Assembly: GCF_018494065.1 (NCBI RefSeq)
Contig: NZ_JABBFR010000002.1
Coordinates: forward strand, 62,001-126,000
Length of the DNA: 64,000 nucleotides
Origin: Rosenbergiella gaditana
GTDB taxonomy: Bacteria; Pseudomonadota; Gammaproteobacteria; Enterobacterales; Enterobacteriaceae
Direction: 5' to 3'
How positions within the stretch are numbered: position 1 is the first letter of the stretch; each line of letters begins with the position of its first letter. Positions 1 through 11,153 of this stretch are shown here, piece after piece. The position numbers and the translations under genes were made by a program. The notes beneath the pieces were generated by a model. It ran no database searches. It saw nothing but the letters and a program-made list of their open reading frames with translations, and had not been told where the DNA came from.

Positions 1-2
1 AC

Positions 3-389
3 ATCGGTTTCCTACTCGGAGGCCTTTACTTATTAGCGTCAAAAACTATTCGCTGGCATATACCGGTGAGTTTTCTACTCTCCCTTGCGGTCTGCGCAAC
101 CTTAGGATGGGTCTTTTCTCCTAACAGCTTGGTTTCGCCAGTCATACACCTCTTTTCAGGGGCCACAATGTTAGGGGCGTTTTTTATTGCTACGGATCCT
201 ATCTCGGCCTCCACCACTGACCGTGGCCGTCTTCTTTACGGTGCTTTAATTGGTGTACTGGTCTGGTTAATCCGCAGCTTTGGTGGCTATCCCGATGGCG
301 TAGCTTTCGCGGTATTGTTAGCCAATATCTGCGTCCCGCTTATTGATTATTACACGCAGCCTGCCGTCTATGGCCATAATAAGGAATAG
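3..389 (+). CDS. rsxD: RsxD/RnfD, electron transport complex subunit D (C-terminal part)
   Basis: The reading frame is open from the first bases, so the 5' part of the gene lies outside the window. RsxD is a membrane subunit of the Rsx (Rnf-type) complex, which in E. coli keeps SoxR reduced. The visible part has several hydrophobic segments and the motif [15 protein letters not shown]; the threonine of SGAT is the residue that carries covalent FMN in the RnfD family. The C-terminus ends in [12 protein letters not shown]. It is followed 3 bases later by rsxG, as in the usual rsxABCDGE operon. Identity is secure; only the truncation is a limit. Confidence 0.95.
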   Translation: MGFLLGGLYLLASKTIRWHIPVSFLLSLAVCATLGWVFSPNSLVSPVIHLFSGATMLGAFFIATDPISASTTDRGRLLYGALIGVLVWLIRSFGGYPDGVAFAVLLANICVPLIDYYTQPAVYGHNKE

Positions 390-392
390 GAA

Positions 393-1025
393 ATGATAGA
401 CTCTATCCGTAAAAATGGTGTGATCTTGGCTATCTTTGCTGCGGTAACAACCGGTGTAACAGCATTGGTCAATGAGGTAACGAAACCTACCGTAGCAAAA
501 CAGATGGCCATACAAGAGAAAACATTACTCGACCAAGTTGTACCGCCTCATCTTTATAATAACGATTTACAAAAAGAGTGCTATTGGGTGACCAATCCAA
601 TATTGGGTGATAATCAACAACATCCGTTTTATATCGCGCGTAAGGACGGCCAACCGGTAGCCGCGGCTATTGAAACTGTCGCACCGGATGGCTACTCTGG
701 TGCGATTAGAATGCTGGTTGGGGCTAATTTCTCAGGGACAGTTCTTGGGGTACGCGTAACGGAGCACCATGAAACGCCAGGTTTAGGCGATAAAATTGAA
801 TTGCGGATATCAGATTGGATCACGCACTTTGCGGGAGTTAACATTCATGGTCCGCAAGACAGCCATTTTGCGGTAAAAAAAGATGGGGGTGATTTTGACC
901 AATTCACCGGTGCGACCATTACGCCACGTGCGGTAGTTAATGAGACAAAACGTACCACACTTTTAATTGCTGAATTACGGCAGAAAATTAACACGCTAGA
1001 AAAATGTGGGGATAAAGCACCATGA
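393..1025 (+). CDS. rsxG: RsxG/RnfG, electron transport complex subunit G
   Basis: A protein of 210 residues with one N-terminal membrane anchor (about residues 9-27) and a periplasmic FMN-binding domain. The motif FTGAT at residues 171-175 gives Thr175 as the expected covalent FMN attachment site. The family shuttles electrons within the Rsx/Rnf complex at the inner membrane. The ATG at 393 follows rsxD by 3 bases with GGAA upstream. The stop overlaps the start of rsxE (ATGA), indicating translational coupling. Length and motifs are as in E. coli RsxG. Confidence 0.96.
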   Translation: MIDSIRKNGVILAIFAAVTTGVTALVNEVTKPTVAKQMAIQEKTLLDQVVPPHLYNNDLQKECYWVTNPILGDNQQHPFYIARKDGQPVAAAIETVAPDGYSGAIRMLVGANFSGTVLGVRVTEHHETPGLGDKIELRISDWITHFAGVNIHGPQDSHFAVKKDGGDFDQFTGATITPRAVVNETKRTTLLIAELRQKINTLEKCGDKAP

Positions 1026-1726
1026 GTGAAGCGAAAGAACTGCTAATTGGCGGGCTGTGGAAGAATAACTCATCCTTAGTACAACTATTGGGTCTTTGCC
1101 CGTTACTGGCCGTCACCTCGACTGCTACCAATGCCTTGGGGCTTGGATTAGCCACGACTTTGGTACTGACACTGACTAATAGTGCCATTTCTCTTTCACG
1201 TCGTTGGATGCCTTCTGAGATTCGTATTCCAATCTACGTAATGATTATCGCCTCCGTCGTCAGCTGTGTTCAGCAATTGATTAACGCTTATGCCCACGGA
1301 TTATATCAATCTCTTGGGATCTTCATCCCATTGATCGTCACCAACTGTATTGTCGTTGGCCGTGCTGAAGCTGTCGCCTCGCGCGCAAATGTTGGGCTTT
1401 CTGCCTTAGACGGTTTTGCTATTGGTATGGGTGCTACCTGCGCCATGGTAACCTTAGGCTCTATTCGCGAAATTATTGGCAATGGCACCATTTTTAATGG
1501 GGCTGACCAGCTATTAGGGTCTTGGGCAAAAGTACTACGTGTTGAAGTATTCCATTTTGATTCACCAATGTTATTAGCGATGTTGCCACCGGGTGCCTTT
1601 ATTGGGTTAGGTATGCTACTCGCGGTTAAATATTTGATTGACCAACGGACTAAACAAGCCAGTGCGCGCAAAGCTGCACAACAAGCTCACATCGCAGAGA
1701 ATAACTCAATAGGGCATGCAGGATGA
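1022..1726 (+). CDS. rsxE: RsxE/RnfE, electron transport complex subunit E
   Basis: A 234-residue integral membrane protein with about six hydrophobic segments. It contains the conserved stretches [17 protein letters not shown] and [19 protein letters not shown] typical of the RnfE/NqrD family. It forms the membrane core of the Rsx complex together with RsxA and RsxD. Its start overlaps the rsxG stop by four bases and its stop overlaps the nth start by four bases, so rsxD-rsxG-rsxE-nth form one coupled transcription unit, as in other enterics. Confidence 0.96.
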   Translation: MSEAKELLIGGLWKNNSSLVQLLGLCPLLAVTSTATNALGLGLATTLVLTLTNSAISLSRRWMPSEIRIPIYVMIIASVVSCVQQLINAYAHGLYQSLGIFIPLIVTNCIVVGRAEAVASRANVGLSALDGFAIGMGATCAMVTLGSIREIIGNGTIFNGADQLLGSWAKVLRVEVFHFDSPMLLAMLPPGAFIGLGMLLAVKYLIDQRTKQASARKAAQQAHIAENNSIGHAG

Positions 1727-2355
1727 ATAAGCTTAAACGTCGGGAAATTTTAACTCGTCTGCGAGACAACGATCCAAACCCGACCACTGAGCTAGTGTTT
1801 AATTCTCCTTTCGAACTCTTGATCGCGGTATTATTATCCGCGCAAGCGACAGATGTCAGTGTAAATAAGGCCACTGTGGGCCTTTTTGCTCAAGCCTCTA
1901 CCCCACAAGAGATGGTGGATTTAGGTGTGGAGGGGGTTAAGCGCCATATCAAGACCATAGGATTATTTAATACCAAAGCCACTAATGTGATAAAAACCTG
2001 CCAGATATTGGTTGAACAGCATCAGGGAGTGGTCCCGGAAAACCGTGAAGCCCTGGAAGCACTGCCTGGTGTGGGGCGAAAAACAGCAAATGTTGTGTTA
2101 AATACCGCCTTTGGCTGGCCAACCATTGCCGTAGACACTCATATTTTCCGCGTCGCCAATCGCACTAACTTCGCACCGGGGAAGAATGTGGATCTTGTCG
2201 AACAGCATCTTCTAAAAGTGGTTCCCGCTGAGTTTAAGGTTGATTGTCATCACTGGTTCATCTTGCATGGGCGCTATACCTGTATCGCTCGTAAACCTCG
2301 CTGCGGTTCATGTTTAATCGAAGACCTTTGCGAATACCGCGACAAAACCGACTAA
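1723..2355 (+). CDS. nth: Endonuclease III, DNA glycosylase/AP lyase
   Basis: A 210-residue base-excision repair enzyme removing oxidised pyrimidines. The helix-hairpin-helix [14 protein letters not shown] contains catalytic Lys120, and Asp138 lies in AVDTH. The [4Fe-4S] cluster ligands are Cys187, Cys194, Cys197 and Cys203, in the spacing C-X6-C-X2-C-X5-C. All key residues are at the same numbers as in E. coli. The gene is translationally coupled to rsxE through ATGA and closes the rsx operon. Confidence 0.98.
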   Translation: MNKLKRREILTRLRDNDPNPTTELVFNSPFELLIAVLLSAQATDVSVNKATVGLFAQASTPQEMVDLGVEGVKRHIKTIGLFNTKATNVIKTCQILVEQHQGVVPENREALEALPGVGRKTANVVLNTAFGWPTIAVDTHIFRVANRTNFAPGKNVDLVEQHLLKVVPAEFKVDCHHWFILHGRYTCIARKPRCGSCLIEDLCEYRDKTD

Positions 2356-2401
2356 AATATTTTCTGCTAGTGAATTTTATTAAAGCCTATTTACTATCGT
2401 G

Positions 2402-2417
2402 TGTAAGCTTTATCACA
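2402..2417 (+). promoter_or_regulatory. Candidate CRP site upstream of dtpA
   Basis: TGTAA-GCTTTA-TCACA matches the CRP consensus TGTGA-N6-TCACA at nine of ten positions. It lies 177 bases before the dtpA start in the 238-base nth-dtpA gap. E. coli dtpA is known to respond to OmpR; a role for CRP here is inference. Confidence 0.35.
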
Positions 2418-2593
2418 TTTCTTATCACTATCAGATTACTATTTAACCATATAAGAAAAATCTCTTGCTCTGACCGTAATAATCGGACACATTACCGACT
2501 TGTCACTTTTTTACATCAATAATCTTCGTGGTTTACCCCGCGGATCACAGCAATTCCTAGCATTGTTTTAGGATTGGCAATACCGAGGTTTAT

Positions 2594-4075
2594 GTGTCTA
2601 CTGCAAACAAACAACATCATAATAACGAAGAGGTGAGTTTGAATGTTTTCAAACAGCCTAAAGCTTTCTATCTCATTTTTTCAATTGAACTCTGGGAACG
2701 TTTTGGATTCTATGGCCTACAAGCCATTATGGCGGTTTATCTCGTTAAACAGCTGGGAATGTCGGAAGCAGACTCCATCACCCTATTCTCATCCTTCAGT
2801 GCTTTGGTTTACGGTATGGTTGCCATTGGTGGCTGGTTAGGCGACAAAGTTCTTGGTACGAAACGCGTCTTAACGCTGGGTGTTATCGTATTAGCCTTAG
2901 GCTATAGTCTGATTGCCTTTTCCGGCCATCAAATTGCGCTGGTTTATATTGGGATGGCCACTATCGCCGTCGGAAGTGGTTTATTCAAAGCGAACCCTTC
3001 TTCCCTACTGTCGACCTGCTATGAGAAAGACGATCCCCGTATTGATGGTGCCTTCACCATGTTTTACATGTCGATCAATATCGGTTCCCTTGTTTCCATG
3101 ATGTTGACCCCAGTACTGGCAGCGAACTATGGCTGGAGTGCCGCCTTCTCGCTCTCTGTTGTCGGCTTAATCATCACCTTATTAAATTTCCTCTTCTGCC
3201 AAGGTATGGTGAAAAATTACGGCTCCAAGCCGGACTTCGCTCCTTTACAGTGGGGCAAACTCTTTATGACCTTAGTCGGTGTGGTTATTTTAATCGCTCT
3301 TGCCACGTGGTTATTGCACCATCAAGATATCGCGCGTATGGCACTGGGTGTTATCGCCATTGGAATCGTGCTGGTATTCTTAAAAGAGACCATGCAGCTG
3401 AAAGGGGCTGACCGCCGTAAAATGATTGTTGCTTTCATTATGATGGTAGAAGCGATTGTCTTTTTCGTGCTCTATATGCAGATGCCTACGTCGCTTAACT
3501 TCTTTGCTATCCATAACGTTGAGCACCAGATTCTAGGCTTTACTTTCCAACCTGAGCAGTTCCAAGCATTAAATCCTTTCTGGATTATGCTCGCTAGTCC
3601 GTTATTAGCCATTATCTATAACAAGTTGGGCGACCGCTTACCGATGCCTTACAAGTTTTCCATCGGGATGTTCTTATGTTCTGCCGCCTTCCTCGTCTTA
3701 CCCCTCGGCGCAAAAATGGCCTCGGAACAAGGTATCGTTTCAGTTAACTGGCTAATTCTCAGCTATGCCCTACAAAGTATTGGTGAGTTGATGATTTCAG
3801 GTTTAGGCTTGGCGATGGTCGCACAGCTGGTTCCACAACGCCTAATGGGCTTTATCATGGGGTCGTGGTTCTTGACTACCGCAGGTGCAGCAATGATTGC
3901 GGGTAAAGTCGCTAACCGTATGGCTGTTCCCGACAACGTTGTCGATCCACTGCAATCCCTGCAGGTATACAGCAATGTCTTTATGCAAATAGGACAATTT
4001 ACGCTGGGTATCGCCATAGTGATGCTATTAGTCTCTCCGTTGTTAAAACGTATGACTCGCAACGAAAACGTCTAA
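2594..4075 (+). CDS. dtpA: Dipeptide/tripeptide:proton symporter DtpA (POT family)
   Basis: A 493-residue proton-coupled oligopeptide transporter of the inner membrane. The family signature [10 protein letters not shown] occurs at about residues 32-41, giving the conserved ExxER proton-coupling motif on helix 1. [24 protein letters not shown] is the late POT signature. The start is a GTG at 2594 (V/M-STANKQ), matching the E. coli N-terminus MSTANQK; GAGG lies just upstream. It follows nth as in E. coli, and a strong terminator begins 6 bases after the stop. Confidence 0.97.
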   Translation: MSTANKQHHNNEEVSLNVFKQPKAFYLIFSIELWERFGFYGLQAIMAVYLVKQLGMSEADSITLFSSFSALVYGMVAIGGWLGDKVLGTKRVLTLGVIVLALGYSLIAFSGHQIALVYIGMATIAVGSGLFKANPSSLLSTCYEKDDPRIDGAFTMFYMSINIGSLVSMMLTPVLAANYGWSAAFSLSVVGLIITLLNFLFCQGMVKNYGSKPDFAPLQWGKLFMTLVGVVILIALATWLLHHQDIARMALGVIAIGIVLVFLKETMQLKGADRRKMIVAFIMMVEAIVFFVLYMQMPTSLNFFAIHNVEHQILGFTFQPEQFQALNPFWIMLASPLLAIIYNKLGDRLPMPYKFSIGMFLCSAAFLVLPLGAKMASEQGIVSVNWLILSYALQSIGELMISGLGLAMVAQLVPQRLMGFIMGSWFLTTAGAAMIAGKVANRMAVPDNVVDPLQSLQVYSNVFMQIGQFTLGIAIVMLLVSPLLKRMTRNENV

Positions 4076-4080
4076 TGGTT

Positions 4081-4110
4081 AAACCCGTCCTCGGACGGGT
4101 TTTTTCTTTT
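4081..4110 (+). terminator. Rho-independent terminator of dtpA
   Basis: AAACCCGTCC, a TC loop and GGACGGGT form a stem that is followed by a run of T. It sits between the convergent ends of dtpA and uhpT. The left arm begins with only three A, so it mainly serves dtpA. Confidence 0.92.
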
Positions 4111-5496
4111 CTAGCGCTGCATCCCTCTCTTCGCAATACTCCGTATTTTCTTCTCTTCGAGAATCGCCACTACCGCCATAATAATAATACAACCCATTGC
4201 CGCGGCATCCAGCGCAGCGAATGTACCCGCCCATCCTGTCATACCAAAAATAGAATGACCGTCGGCAATCATGCCTAGCCCCAATTTAGCAAAACTATCA
4301 CCCACTAAGTAGGCAAAGGTCCCTTTGATCCCATCTGCTGCACTGATTGCTTTTTTGGGGACGAAGCCGACCGCTGCGACACCGATCAAAAGTTGCGGGC
4401 CAAAAACCATAAAGCCTAAGCAGAATAACGAGGTAAGGTAGACCCACTCTTCCGTGGCGTGTTGATAGACACTTAACGTAATGGTGATAAATACGAGCGC
4501 AATACAGGCCACCAACGCCCTGCGCCCGCGGGCAAGATCTGAGAGGAATCCCCAGAGTAAGGTCCCCACTAAGGCCCCCGCTTCAAATAGCGTAAATCCT
4601 TGTATGGCAACTTCCTTGGACAGTTTTAGCTCATTATAGGCGTAGACAGTTGACCATTGGTCTATTCCAATTCGCACAACGTAGAGGAAAATATTGGCAA
4701 AACAGAGTAGCCAAATGACCTTATTTTTCAGCACATAGGTCACAAAAATTTGCCACTTAGTTAGAGTTTCATCATCAGCCTCTTCGTCCTCTTCGCTTTT
4801 TGGCTCATCGAATAAGGCTTCAGTGTTCCCCAAGCCATAAGCTTCAGGGGAATCATTACCAAAGCGTAACGCGATTAACCCCACCACCAAAGCGATGATC
4901 GATGGAAAAATGAACATTCCTATTACGTGACCATTAAAGAAAAAGTGTGCCCCGAATAAGGCAACACCTGCTGCACCTGCCCCACCAAGATTATGAGAAA
5001 TATTCCACAATCCTAGGTAGGTGCCGCGTTTTCCCCTTGGCGTCCATTTGGTTATCGTTGAGTAACTACAGGATCCGCCGGTACTTTGGAAAAATCCACT
5101 GAGTGAATAGCAGGCAACCATTAGCCACAATGCCACCGATCCAGAACCCATGCTTGCACTAAATCCCAACATACAGAGTGCAGAAAGTATCAGCATTAAA
5201 GGGAGGAACTGTTTAGTATTTTTCCCGTCAGCGTAGTAAGAGAGTAAGGTTTTTCCTACACCGTAGGTAATGGAGAACCCCAGCCCTATTAGCCCGAGCT
5301 GCGTTAAGCTAAGACCATAAGTAGTGACCATGTCATTTTGCGCAATATTAAAATTCTTGCGGATCAGATACATCGTCATATAACAAATAAAAACAACTAG
5401 ATAAGATTGTATGAAAGGCTTAAACCACATTTTACGTCGGACACTGGCGGGTAAATCCAGCATAGGAAGGCGTTTTTGTTTCAAGCACTGCAGCAT
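4111..5496 (-). CDS. uhpT: Hexose-6-phosphate:phosphate antiporter UhpT
   Basis: A 461-residue major facilitator of the organophosphate:phosphate antiporter family. It is nearly collinear with E. coli UhpT, including [14 protein letters not shown] with Arg46 and [10 protein letters not shown] with the second essential arginine. I chose the ATG at 5496 (MLQCLKQ) rather than 5508 because it gives the same N-terminal length as E. coli; the ribosome site is weak. UhpT normally depends on UhpABC, but no uhpABC genes are here. The gene occupies the slot between dtpA and pdxY where E. coli has gstA, suggesting relocation or transfer. An acidic central loop (about residue 230) is typical. Confidence 0.93.
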   Translation of the reverse strand: MLQCLKQKRLPMLDLPASVRRKMWFKPFIQSYLVVFICYMTMYLIRKNFNIAQNDMVTTYGLSLTQLGLIGLGFSITYGVGKTLLSYYADGKNTKQFLPLMLILSALCMLGFSASMGSGSVALWLMVACYSLSGFFQSTGGSCSYSTITKWTPRGKRGTYLGLWNISHNLGGAGAAGVALFGAHFFFNGHVIGMFIFPSIIALVVGLIALRFGNDSPEAYGLGNTEALFDEPKSEEDEEADDETLTKWQIFVTYVLKNKVIWLLCFANIFLYVVRIGIDQWSTVYAYNELKLSKEVAIQGFTLFEAGALVGTLLWGFLSDLARGRRALVACIALVFITITLSVYQHATEEWVYLTSLFCLGFMVFGPQLLIGVAAVGFVPKKAISAADGIKGTFAYLVGDSFAKLGLGMIADGHSIFGMTGWAGTFAALDAAAMGCIIIMAVVAILEEKKIRSIAKRGMQR

Positions 5497-5584
5497 GTAC
5501 CCAATCATCCATGAACGTTAAGGTGGAGAAGAGTCTAGGAGATATTCGCGGGATAAATAATGATGTTTGTCAAAACTTAAGGGT

Positions 5585-5615
5585 TGTGACCTTTACTAAT
5601 GAGGTAAAGGTCACA
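5585..5615. promoter_or_regulatory. Perfect 12-bp dyad between pdxY and uhpT
   Basis: TGTGACCTTTAC and GTAAAGGTCACA form 12-base arms around a 7-base spacer. The dyad is 7 bases past the pdxY stop and about 90 bases before the uhpT start. No T run follows on the minus strand, so it may be an operator for uhpT or an atypical terminator of pdxY. The spacing does not fit CRP. Confidence 0.5.
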
Positions 5616-5621
5616 TTTTGG

Positions 5622-6491
5622 CTAGATTGTAACTTTTGAAATAGCACGAAAATGGTGGCTCGGCGTTGCTATCTCGTCTTGAGCTGCCACCAGCTGCAAC
5701 TCGTATTCACCCATGCTGTGTGTTTTTAACATTACACCATAGACCGCAGCGGTAATGTGTTCCAGTGCTTGCAGGTGGCTCTTACCTTGTAAGAGATTGA
5801 CTAACAATAAGCCACTGGTGAGATCACCCACCCCTACCGGCTGTCTTACCCCGAAATCAATCAACGGACGTTGGATATGTAACGCTTCATGTTTCGTAAC
5901 CAACAACATTTCAAATTGATCACTGCGTAATCCAGCACGTGAAAGGTGTTTAACCAATACGACTTTAGGCCCTTTATCAATTAACGAACGACTTGCCTCA
6001 ATCGCCTCATCGAGGTCATTAATGGTGCGTCCACTGAGCATTTCAAGTTCTAACAGGTTCGGTGCAACGATATCACTGGCAGGTAACGAGACCTGGCAAT
6101 GGAACTCTGCTACACCGGGGGCGACAATACAGCCCTTTTCTGGATGTCCCATTACGGGGTCACAGAAATACCATGCATCAGGATTGGCTGCTTTCACTTG
6201 CTGCACAATATCCAGGATCTTCTCACCCTGTTCTGCTGAGCCTAAGTAGCCACTCAATACTGCATCACAGGTTTTTAATCGATCAATAGCCGCTATCCCC
6301 TGCACAATATCAGTGAGGTGCTCCGCAGGCATGACAGTGCCTGTCCATTGCCCATATTGAGTATGGTTGGAGAATTGAACCGTATTCAATGGCCAGACGT
6401 TAGCCCCCATACGACGCATAGGGAACTCAGCTGCGGCATTACCCGCATGACCGTAAACTACATGGGATTGTATTGCTAAGATATTTTTCAT
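5622..6491 (-). CDS. pdxY: Pyridoxal kinase PdxY
   Basis: A 289-residue PfkB/ribokinase-fold kinase that phosphorylates pyridoxal in the vitamin B6 salvage pathway. The protein begins [18 protein letters not shown] and carries CDPVMG and the C-terminal [10 protein letters not shown] segment, which is the ATP/anion-hole region of the family. The ATG at 6491 was chosen over the longer frame because it matches E. coli PdxY (287 residues). It follows tyrS on the same strand, as in the E. coli pdxH-tyrS-pdxY unit, but a terminator-like hairpin lies between. Confidence 0.96.
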   Translation of the reverse strand: MKNILAIQSHVVYGHAGNAAAEFPMRRMGANVWPLNTVQFSNHTQYGQWTGTVMPAEHLTDIVQGIAAIDRLKTCDAVLSGYLGSAEQGEKILDIVQQVKAANPDAWYFCDPVMGHPEKGCIVAPGVAEFHCQVSLPASDIVAPNLLELEMLSGRTINDLDEAIEASRSLIDKGPKVVLVKHLSRAGLRSDQFEMLLVTKHEALHIQRPLIDFGVRQPVGVGDLTSGLLLVNLLQGKSHLQALEHITAAVYGVMLKTHSMGEYELQLVAAQDEIATPSHHFRAISKVTI

Positions 6492-6511
6492 GTTTGCATG
6501 TCTATTATTAT

Positions 6512-6539
6512 AAAAAAAAGGCCGTTTCCGGCCCCTTTT
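6512..6539 (-). terminator. Terminator/attenuator between tyrS and pdxY
   Basis: On the minus strand GGCCG-GAAA-CGGCC is followed by eight T. It lies directly after the tyrS stop, so pdxY is expressed by readthrough or from its own promoter. Confidence 0.88.
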
Positions 6540-6540
6540 G

Positions 6541-7815
6541 CTATGCCCAATCAATCAGGCAATAGTGTTTTTTTCCACGACGCAATAGCGTAAATCGGCC
6601 ATGTAATTTATCACTGTCTGTGAACCGATACTCAACATCCTCTTGCTTAGCGCCATTCACCGCAACGGCTTTAGAGCTAATCATTGTCCGAGCTTGACCA
6701 CGAGAAGGTACCAATTCTGCAGCCACCAGAGCTTGTTGTAGATCAGCTTCTGCACTAAGGCTAATCGTTGGCATGCCGTCTTGCGCCAATTGCGCAAAAT
6801 CGCTCGCCGTCAGATCGCTCAAGGTTCCTGCAAACAGGCTTTGCGTGATGCGTTGCGCTGCTTCTAATCCTGATTCGCCATGCACCATACGAGTGACTTC
6901 TTCTGCCAACACGTATTGCGCCCGCGGTGCTTTGCCACTTTGTTGATCTTCAGCTTCCAACGTATTGATCTCTTCAATACTCATAAAGGTGAAAAATTTC
7001 AGGAAGCGATAGACATCGGCATCTGCCGTGTTGATCCAAAATTGATAGAATTTATACGGGCTGGTTTTGACAGGATCTAACCAAACAGCGCCCCCTTCGG
7101 TTTTACCAAACTTAGTGCCGTCTGATTTCGTGATCAGAGGTACCGTGAGTCCAAAGACTTGCTGTTGATGCATTCTGCGGGTTAAATCAATGCCTGATGT
7201 GATATTGCCCCATTGATCTGACCCACCAATTTGCAATGCCACGCCATACTGTTTACTCAGGCAGGCAAAGTCGTAACCTTGAAGTAGGTTGTAAGAGAAC
7301 TCAGTGTAGGAGATACCTTGGTCTTCACGATTTAGCCGCTGTTTGACGGCTTCTTTATTGATCATTTGGTTAACAGAGAAATGTTTACCAATATCACGTA
7401 AGAAGGTTAAAACATTCATACCGCCGAACCAATCGAAGTTGTTGGCTGCTATAGCGCTATTCTCACCGCAATCGAAATCAAGGAAGGGAGAGACTTGATG
7501 GCGAATTTTTTCAACCCACTCTTGTACCGTGTCTTCCGTATTTAATTTACGCTCGGCCGCTTTAAAGCTTGGATCACCAATTAACCCCGTGGCACCGCCG
7601 ACAAGGGCAACCGGTTTATGACCGGCATCTTGAAAACGTTTTAGACAAAGCAGTGGCACCAAATGCCCCAGATGCAAGCTGTCTGCGGTAGGATCGAAGC
7701 CACAATACAGTGCAATAGGCCCTTGTGCCAGTCGCTCTGATAACGCCTTTTCATCCGTTACCTGGGCGATCAGCCCTCTTTCTTGCAATTGTTGGATAAG
7801 GTTACTACTGGTCAT
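6541..7815 (-). CDS. tyrS: Tyrosyl-tRNA synthetase
   Basis: A 424-residue class I aminoacyl-tRNA synthetase charging tRNA-Tyr. The HIGH-type motif is HLGH at about residues 48-51 and the KMSKS-type motif is KFGKT. A C-terminal S4-like RNA-binding domain ends in [16 protein letters not shown]. The ATG at 7815 ([14 protein letters not shown]) is preceded by GGAG with good spacing and matches the E. coli N-terminus, so the longer upstream frame is rejected. It lies in the conserved pdxH-tyrS-pdxY order. Confidence 0.98.
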   Translation of the reverse strand: MTSSNLIQQLQERGLIAQVTDEKALSERLAQGPIALYCGFDPTADSLHLGHLVPLLCLKRFQDAGHKPVALVGGATGLIGDPSFKAAERKLNTEDTVQEWVEKIRHQVSPFLDFDCGENSAIAANNFDWFGGMNVLTFLRDIGKHFSVNQMINKEAVKQRLNREDQGISYTEFSYNLLQGYDFACLSKQYGVALQIGGSDQWGNITSGIDLTRRMHQQQVFGLTVPLITKSDGTKFGKTEGGAVWLDPVKTSPYKFYQFWINTADADVYRFLKFFTFMSIEEINTLEAEDQQSGKAPRAQYVLAEEVTRMVHGESGLEAAQRITQSLFAGTLSDLTASDFAQLAQDGMPTISLSAEADLQQALVAAELVPSRGQARTMISSKAVAVNGAKQEDVEYRFTDSDKLHGRFTLLRRGKKHYCLIDWA

Positions 7816-7944
7816 TAATGACTCCAAGTTGAACAGTCTGCACCTAAACTGGTACACAGTTTCCGCCACCGGCGAATAAAGTAAGTCCCATAGAATAATT
7901 CGCTACGCACAAAGGTTCCAGCTCTGAACGCATTAATTTGCGAG

Positions 7945-8604
7945 TTATGGCGCAAGGCGATCGATTTTCCAGCAATCATCCTGTTTTTGATAGATAAATC
8001 GGTCGTGGAGACGGTGTTTCCCCCCTTGCCAAAATTCTATCGCTTCAATAGTGACACGATACCCACCCCAAAAACTCGGGAGGGGGACCTCACCCTGCTG
8101 GTATTTTTGTTTCATCTGCTTAAAAGCCGTCTCAAGAATATTCCGCCCAGAGATGCGGCTCGACTGTTGAGAAACCCATGCGCCAATTTGACTTTCAAAA
8201 GGCCGAGAGTTGAAATAGGTCAGGACTTGTGACACCGGAAGCTTCTCGGCACGACCAATCACCATGACTTGTCGTTCCAAAAAGTACCATGGAAAATGCA
8301 GTGAAATACGATTATTCTCTTGCAGATGTTGAGCTTTACGGCTACCCAGATTGGTGTAGAAAGTCATACTATTTTCATCAAGATGTTTGAGTAGCACAAT
8401 ACGTTGATACGGCTGCCCTTGATTATCCACCGTCGCCACACACATTGCAGTGGGATCAGGCAATTGAGCTTCACAAGCCTGTTTTAACCACTGGTTAAAT
8501 AACGTAATTGGCGTCTCGGGTAAATGCTCACGACGTAACCCCCCTAGCGTATATTCGCGACGTATGTCAGTAAGTTTGGCAAAAGGATCAGTAGATTGGC
8601 TCAT
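7945..8604 (-). CDS. pdxH: Pyridoxine/pyridoxamine 5'-phosphate oxidase
   Basis: A 219-residue FMN flavoprotein making pyridoxal 5'-phosphate. The sequence follows E. coli PdxH (218 residues) throughout, including [27 protein letters not shown] and the C-terminal signature [13 protein letters not shown]...WKIDRLAP with FMN and substrate contacts. It shares a strand with anmK upstream (34-base gap) and tyrS downstream (129-base gap). E. coli has mliC between pdxH and anmK; it is absent here. Confidence 0.98.
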   Translation of the reverse strand: MSQSTDPFAKLTDIRREYTLGGLRREHLPETPITLFNQWLKQACEAQLPDPTAMCVATVDNQGQPYQRIVLLKHLDENSMTFYTNLGSRKAQHLQENNRISLHFPWYFLERQVMVIGRAEKLPVSQVLTYFNSRPFESQIGAWVSQQSSRISGRNILETAFKQMKQKYQQGEVPLPSFWGGYRVTIEAIEFWQGGKHRLHDRFIYQKQDDCWKIDRLAP

Positions 8605-8638
8605 TATTCGTTCACTCTTTAGCTGATGATTAATCGTA

Positions 8639-9760
8639 TTACCTTACATCCAGAGGGTTTGCGGGGAAAATTGCCCCTAATACCGTAAAATCTTTCGCAC
8701 CGGTCACTGCTGGAAGGTTACCGGGTAATCCAGACACTGTACGGTAAGCCAACCACGAAAAGGCTAATGCTTCCATATCGTCGCTGCTAATCCCCACTTC
8801 ATCGGTAAGCGCGACGTGCGTGGAAGGGATTAGCAACGAGATATGTTGCATTAAGGCTTTATTATGTCCCCCACCTCCGCACACCAGCAAACGCTCCCAC
8901 TCACCCTGTTGTTTAATGAGATCAGTGATACTAATCGCCGTTAATGCCAGTAATGTTGCTTGGACGTTTTCTGCCGCAATCGGACCGAAGGCTGCTAACT
9001 TATTTTCGATCCAACCGAAATTAAAATATTCGCGTCCAGTGCTCTTAGGGACCGGACGTTGAAACCAAGGATCAGCCAACATCGCCTCCAGTAGCGCTGA
9101 GTCGACCTGTCCAGAGCTTGCCCATTGACCATCTTTATCATAGGGCCGTTGTTGATGGTGCCAAATCCACGCATCCATTAAGATATTGCCTGGACCGGTA
9201 TCAAAACCTCTTACCACCTCTCCTGGAGAGAGTAATGACACATTCGCTATTCCACCTATATTTAAGATGACTCTTCGTTCGCTAGGGTGAGTTAATAGTG
9301 CTCGATGGAAAGCAGGGACCAATGGAGCACCTTGCCCCCCTAATGCCATATCGCGCCGACGAAAATCGCCGACCACCGTGACCCCCGTTCGGGTAGCTAT
9401 CGTATTATTGTCCCCGAGTTGCATACTGAATGGGGCATCACCCTGTGGCTCATGCCAGACCGTTTGACCGTGACAACCAATGGCGACGATATCTCGTCTT
9501 GTCAGCCCTTCACGAGCCATTAGCTGTAAAATAGCCTCACTAAAAAGACGTCCTAAGCGCGTATCCATCTGGCCAATTTGTGACAACGTCACAGATTGGC
9601 CTTGATTGATATTGAGAATTTGTTGACGAATTTCCAATGGCATCGGATGGCAATAACTCGCTTGCAATGCCACGATGTTCTGGTCGATGGCCGCAAGTAC
9701 CACATCGATACCATCTAAGCTCGTCCCTGACATCACGCCAATATAACGTCCTGTTTGCAT
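8639..9760 (-). CDS. anmK: Anhydro-N-acetylmuramic acid kinase
   Basis: A 373-residue ASKHA-fold kinase of peptidoglycan recycling that phosphorylates and opens 1,6-anhydro-MurNAc. The N-terminal [13 protein letters not shown] is the phosphate-binding signature, and [15 protein letters not shown] and GGGGHN are conserved family motifs. Length compares with 369 in E. coli. It is divergently transcribed from slyB and is probably the first gene of the anmK-pdxH-tyrS-pdxY series. Confidence 0.97.
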   Translation of the reverse strand: MQTGRYIGVMSGTSLDGIDVVLAAIDQNIVALQASYCHPMPLEIRQQILNINQGQSVTLSQIGQMDTRLGRLFSEAILQLMAREGLTRRDIVAIGCHGQTVWHEPQGDAPFSMQLGDNNTIATRTGVTVVGDFRRRDMALGGQGAPLVPAFHRALLTHPSERRVILNIGGIANVSLLSPGEVVRGFDTGPGNILMDAWIWHHQQRPYDKDGQWASSGQVDSALLEAMLADPWFQRPVPKSTGREYFNFGWIENKLAAFGPIAAENVQATLLALTAISITDLIKQQGEWERLLVCGGGGHNKALMQHISLLIPSTHVALTDEVGISSDDMEALAFSWLAYRTVSGLPGNLPAVTGAKDFTVLGAIFPANPLDVR

Positions 9761-9971
9761 TTGACTACTCCTCTAAAAGCCGGCTCTCTTTTTGACATGT
9801 GACTCATATAAGCAAAATCATTGCAACATATTGAGTTATGGTTAAAGTTGAATAACTAAACTCTAGGCCACATTACTAAGCTAGAATCATCTTTCTAGAT
9901 TGTACTATACTTAATACGATTTCTAATGCTTGCATAGTTGATAATGCACTCACTATTGAAAGGAGTTTCAA

Positions 9972-10451
9972 ATGTTAAAACGGTTTTCAACTGTTGCCGC
10001 AGCAATCGCTGTTGCTATGACCCTAACAGGATGTGTGAATGACAATTCATTGTCTGGGGATGTCTACTCTGCTAACGAGGCTAAGCAAGTCCAAAACGTG
10101 ACTTACGGTACACTTGTTTCAGTCCGCCCAGTCAAGATCCAAGGTGGTGATGACAGCAATGCAATCGGTGCAATCGGCGGCGCTGTACTCGGTGGATTCT
10201 TAGGAAATACTATCGGTGGTGGTGCGGGCAGGAGCTTGGCAACAGCCGGGGGTGCTATTCTTGGTGGCGTAGCCGGTCAAGGTGTACAAGGCGCGGTCAA
10301 TACTTCAAATGGTGTTGAGCTCGAGATCCGTAAGGATGACGGCAATACTATCATGGTTGTACAAAAACAAGCCGCAACCCGTTATTCACCAGGTCAACGT
10401 GTAGCCATCGCAACCAATGGTAGCCAAGTGACGATTTCACCACGTCGTTAA
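9972..10451 (+). CDS. slyB: Outer membrane lipoprotein SlyB
   Basis: A 159-residue lipoprotein with a signal peptide ending in the lipobox LTGC, giving Cys21 as the lipidated residue. The centre is a glycine-rich glycine-zipper segment (IGAIGGAVLGGFLGN) followed by a small C-terminal domain ending in SQVTISPRR, as in E. coli SlyB (155 residues). In E. coli SlyB is PhoPQ-controlled and stabilises outer membrane proteins; I could not find a convincing PhoP box here. AAAGGAG precedes the ATG. A strong terminator follows. Confidence 0.97.
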   Translation: MLKRFSTVAAAIAVAMTLTGCVNDNSLSGDVYSANEAKQVQNVTYGTLVSVRPVKIQGGDDSNAIGAIGGAVLGGFLGNTIGGGAGRSLATAGGAILGGVAGQGVQGAVNTSNGVELEIRKDDGNTIMVVQKQAATRYSPGQRVAIATNGSQVTISPRR

Positions 10452-10478
10452 GTCACTCCAATGCTTAATAATGGTATG

Positions 10479-10503
10479 CCCCTCTTTGGAGGGGTTTTTT
10501 TTT
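10479..10503 (+). terminator. Terminator of slyB
   Basis: CCCCTC-TTTG-GAGGGG is followed by nine T, directly downstream of slyB. Confidence 0.95.
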
Positions 10504-10570
10504 ATCTATCGATAAATAGGTTCAAAAAGAGAAGGAGTGAGGTTGTCATCATTCATCAAGCGCTTAATTT

Positions 10571-11014
10571 TTAAGCTTTCAACTCATTTTTTTGAATTTC
10601 GACAATATTGACTTCTAAGCGAGCAATTAAACTCTTCAGCTGTTGTCGCTCTTGATCGGATAGCCCCTGCAAAATATCATTACGGCTTTGTACAATGACC
10701 GACTCAAGTTCTTCAATAATCGGTGCGGCTTGTTCCGTTAGAGAGATACGCTTTGCACGGCGATCTTCTGCGCAAGCAGAACGAACGATTAACCCTCTAT
10801 GTTCAAGTTGATCAAGGGTTCTCACTAATGAGGGCTGCTCAATACCAATCGCCTTAGCGAGTTGAATTTGTGATTGATCAGCAGGTAATTCATGTATGTT
10901 ATGTAATGTGACCCAAAGAGTCTGCGTAAGACCTAATGGCTTTAAGCGATTATCAATAATTGCACGCCATAAGCGTACCAGTCTTGCTAAGTCTGTCCCA
11001 AGTGATGATTCCAT
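10571..11014 (-). CDS. slyA: Transcriptional regulator SlyA (MarR family)
   Basis: A 147-residue winged-helix regulator almost identical in its DNA-binding part to E. coli/Salmonella SlyA ([24 protein letters not shown]). I chose the ATG at 11014 ([17 protein letters not shown]), which matches the E. coli start and has AGGT upstream; the upstream frame would start inside the operator region. SlyA counteracts H-NS and in E. coli represses itself and the divergent ydhIJK genes. The same divergent arrangement is kept here. Confidence 0.97.
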   Translation of the reverse strand: MESSLGTDLARLVRLWRAIIDNRLKPLGLTQTLWVTLHNIHELPADQSQIQLAKAIGIEQPSLVRTLDQLEHRGLIVRSACAEDRRAKRISLTEQAAPIIEELESVIVQSRNDILQGLSDQERQQLKSLIARLEVNIVEIQKNELKA

Positions 11015-11028
11015 AACTTTACCTATAA

Positions 11029-11040
11029 TTAGTTTACTAA
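11029..11040. promoter_or_regulatory. SlyA-type operator
   Basis: TTAGTTTACTAA matches the outer bases of the SlyA consensus TTAGCAAGCTAA and is palindromic. It lies 15 bases upstream of slyA. A second dyad, ATAGTC-N7-GACTAT, is at 11046-11064. Both lie in the slyA-ydhI divergent region and fit autoregulation. Confidence 0.65.
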
Positions 11041-11153
11041 GTAGTATAGTCAATTTTAGACTATTTTCCGTTTTCCTTTTCGGAATTACATATAAGTATC
11101 GGTTAAAAAAGCGATTTGTTTAAGTGTTATATTGTCAGATAAGGGATTTAATA

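Noticed and set aside
9761..9971. PhoP box before slyB
   Set aside because: The region has GTTA-like repeats (TTATGGTTAAAGTTGA), but the spacing does not give the GGTTTA-N5-GGTTTA pattern on either strand.
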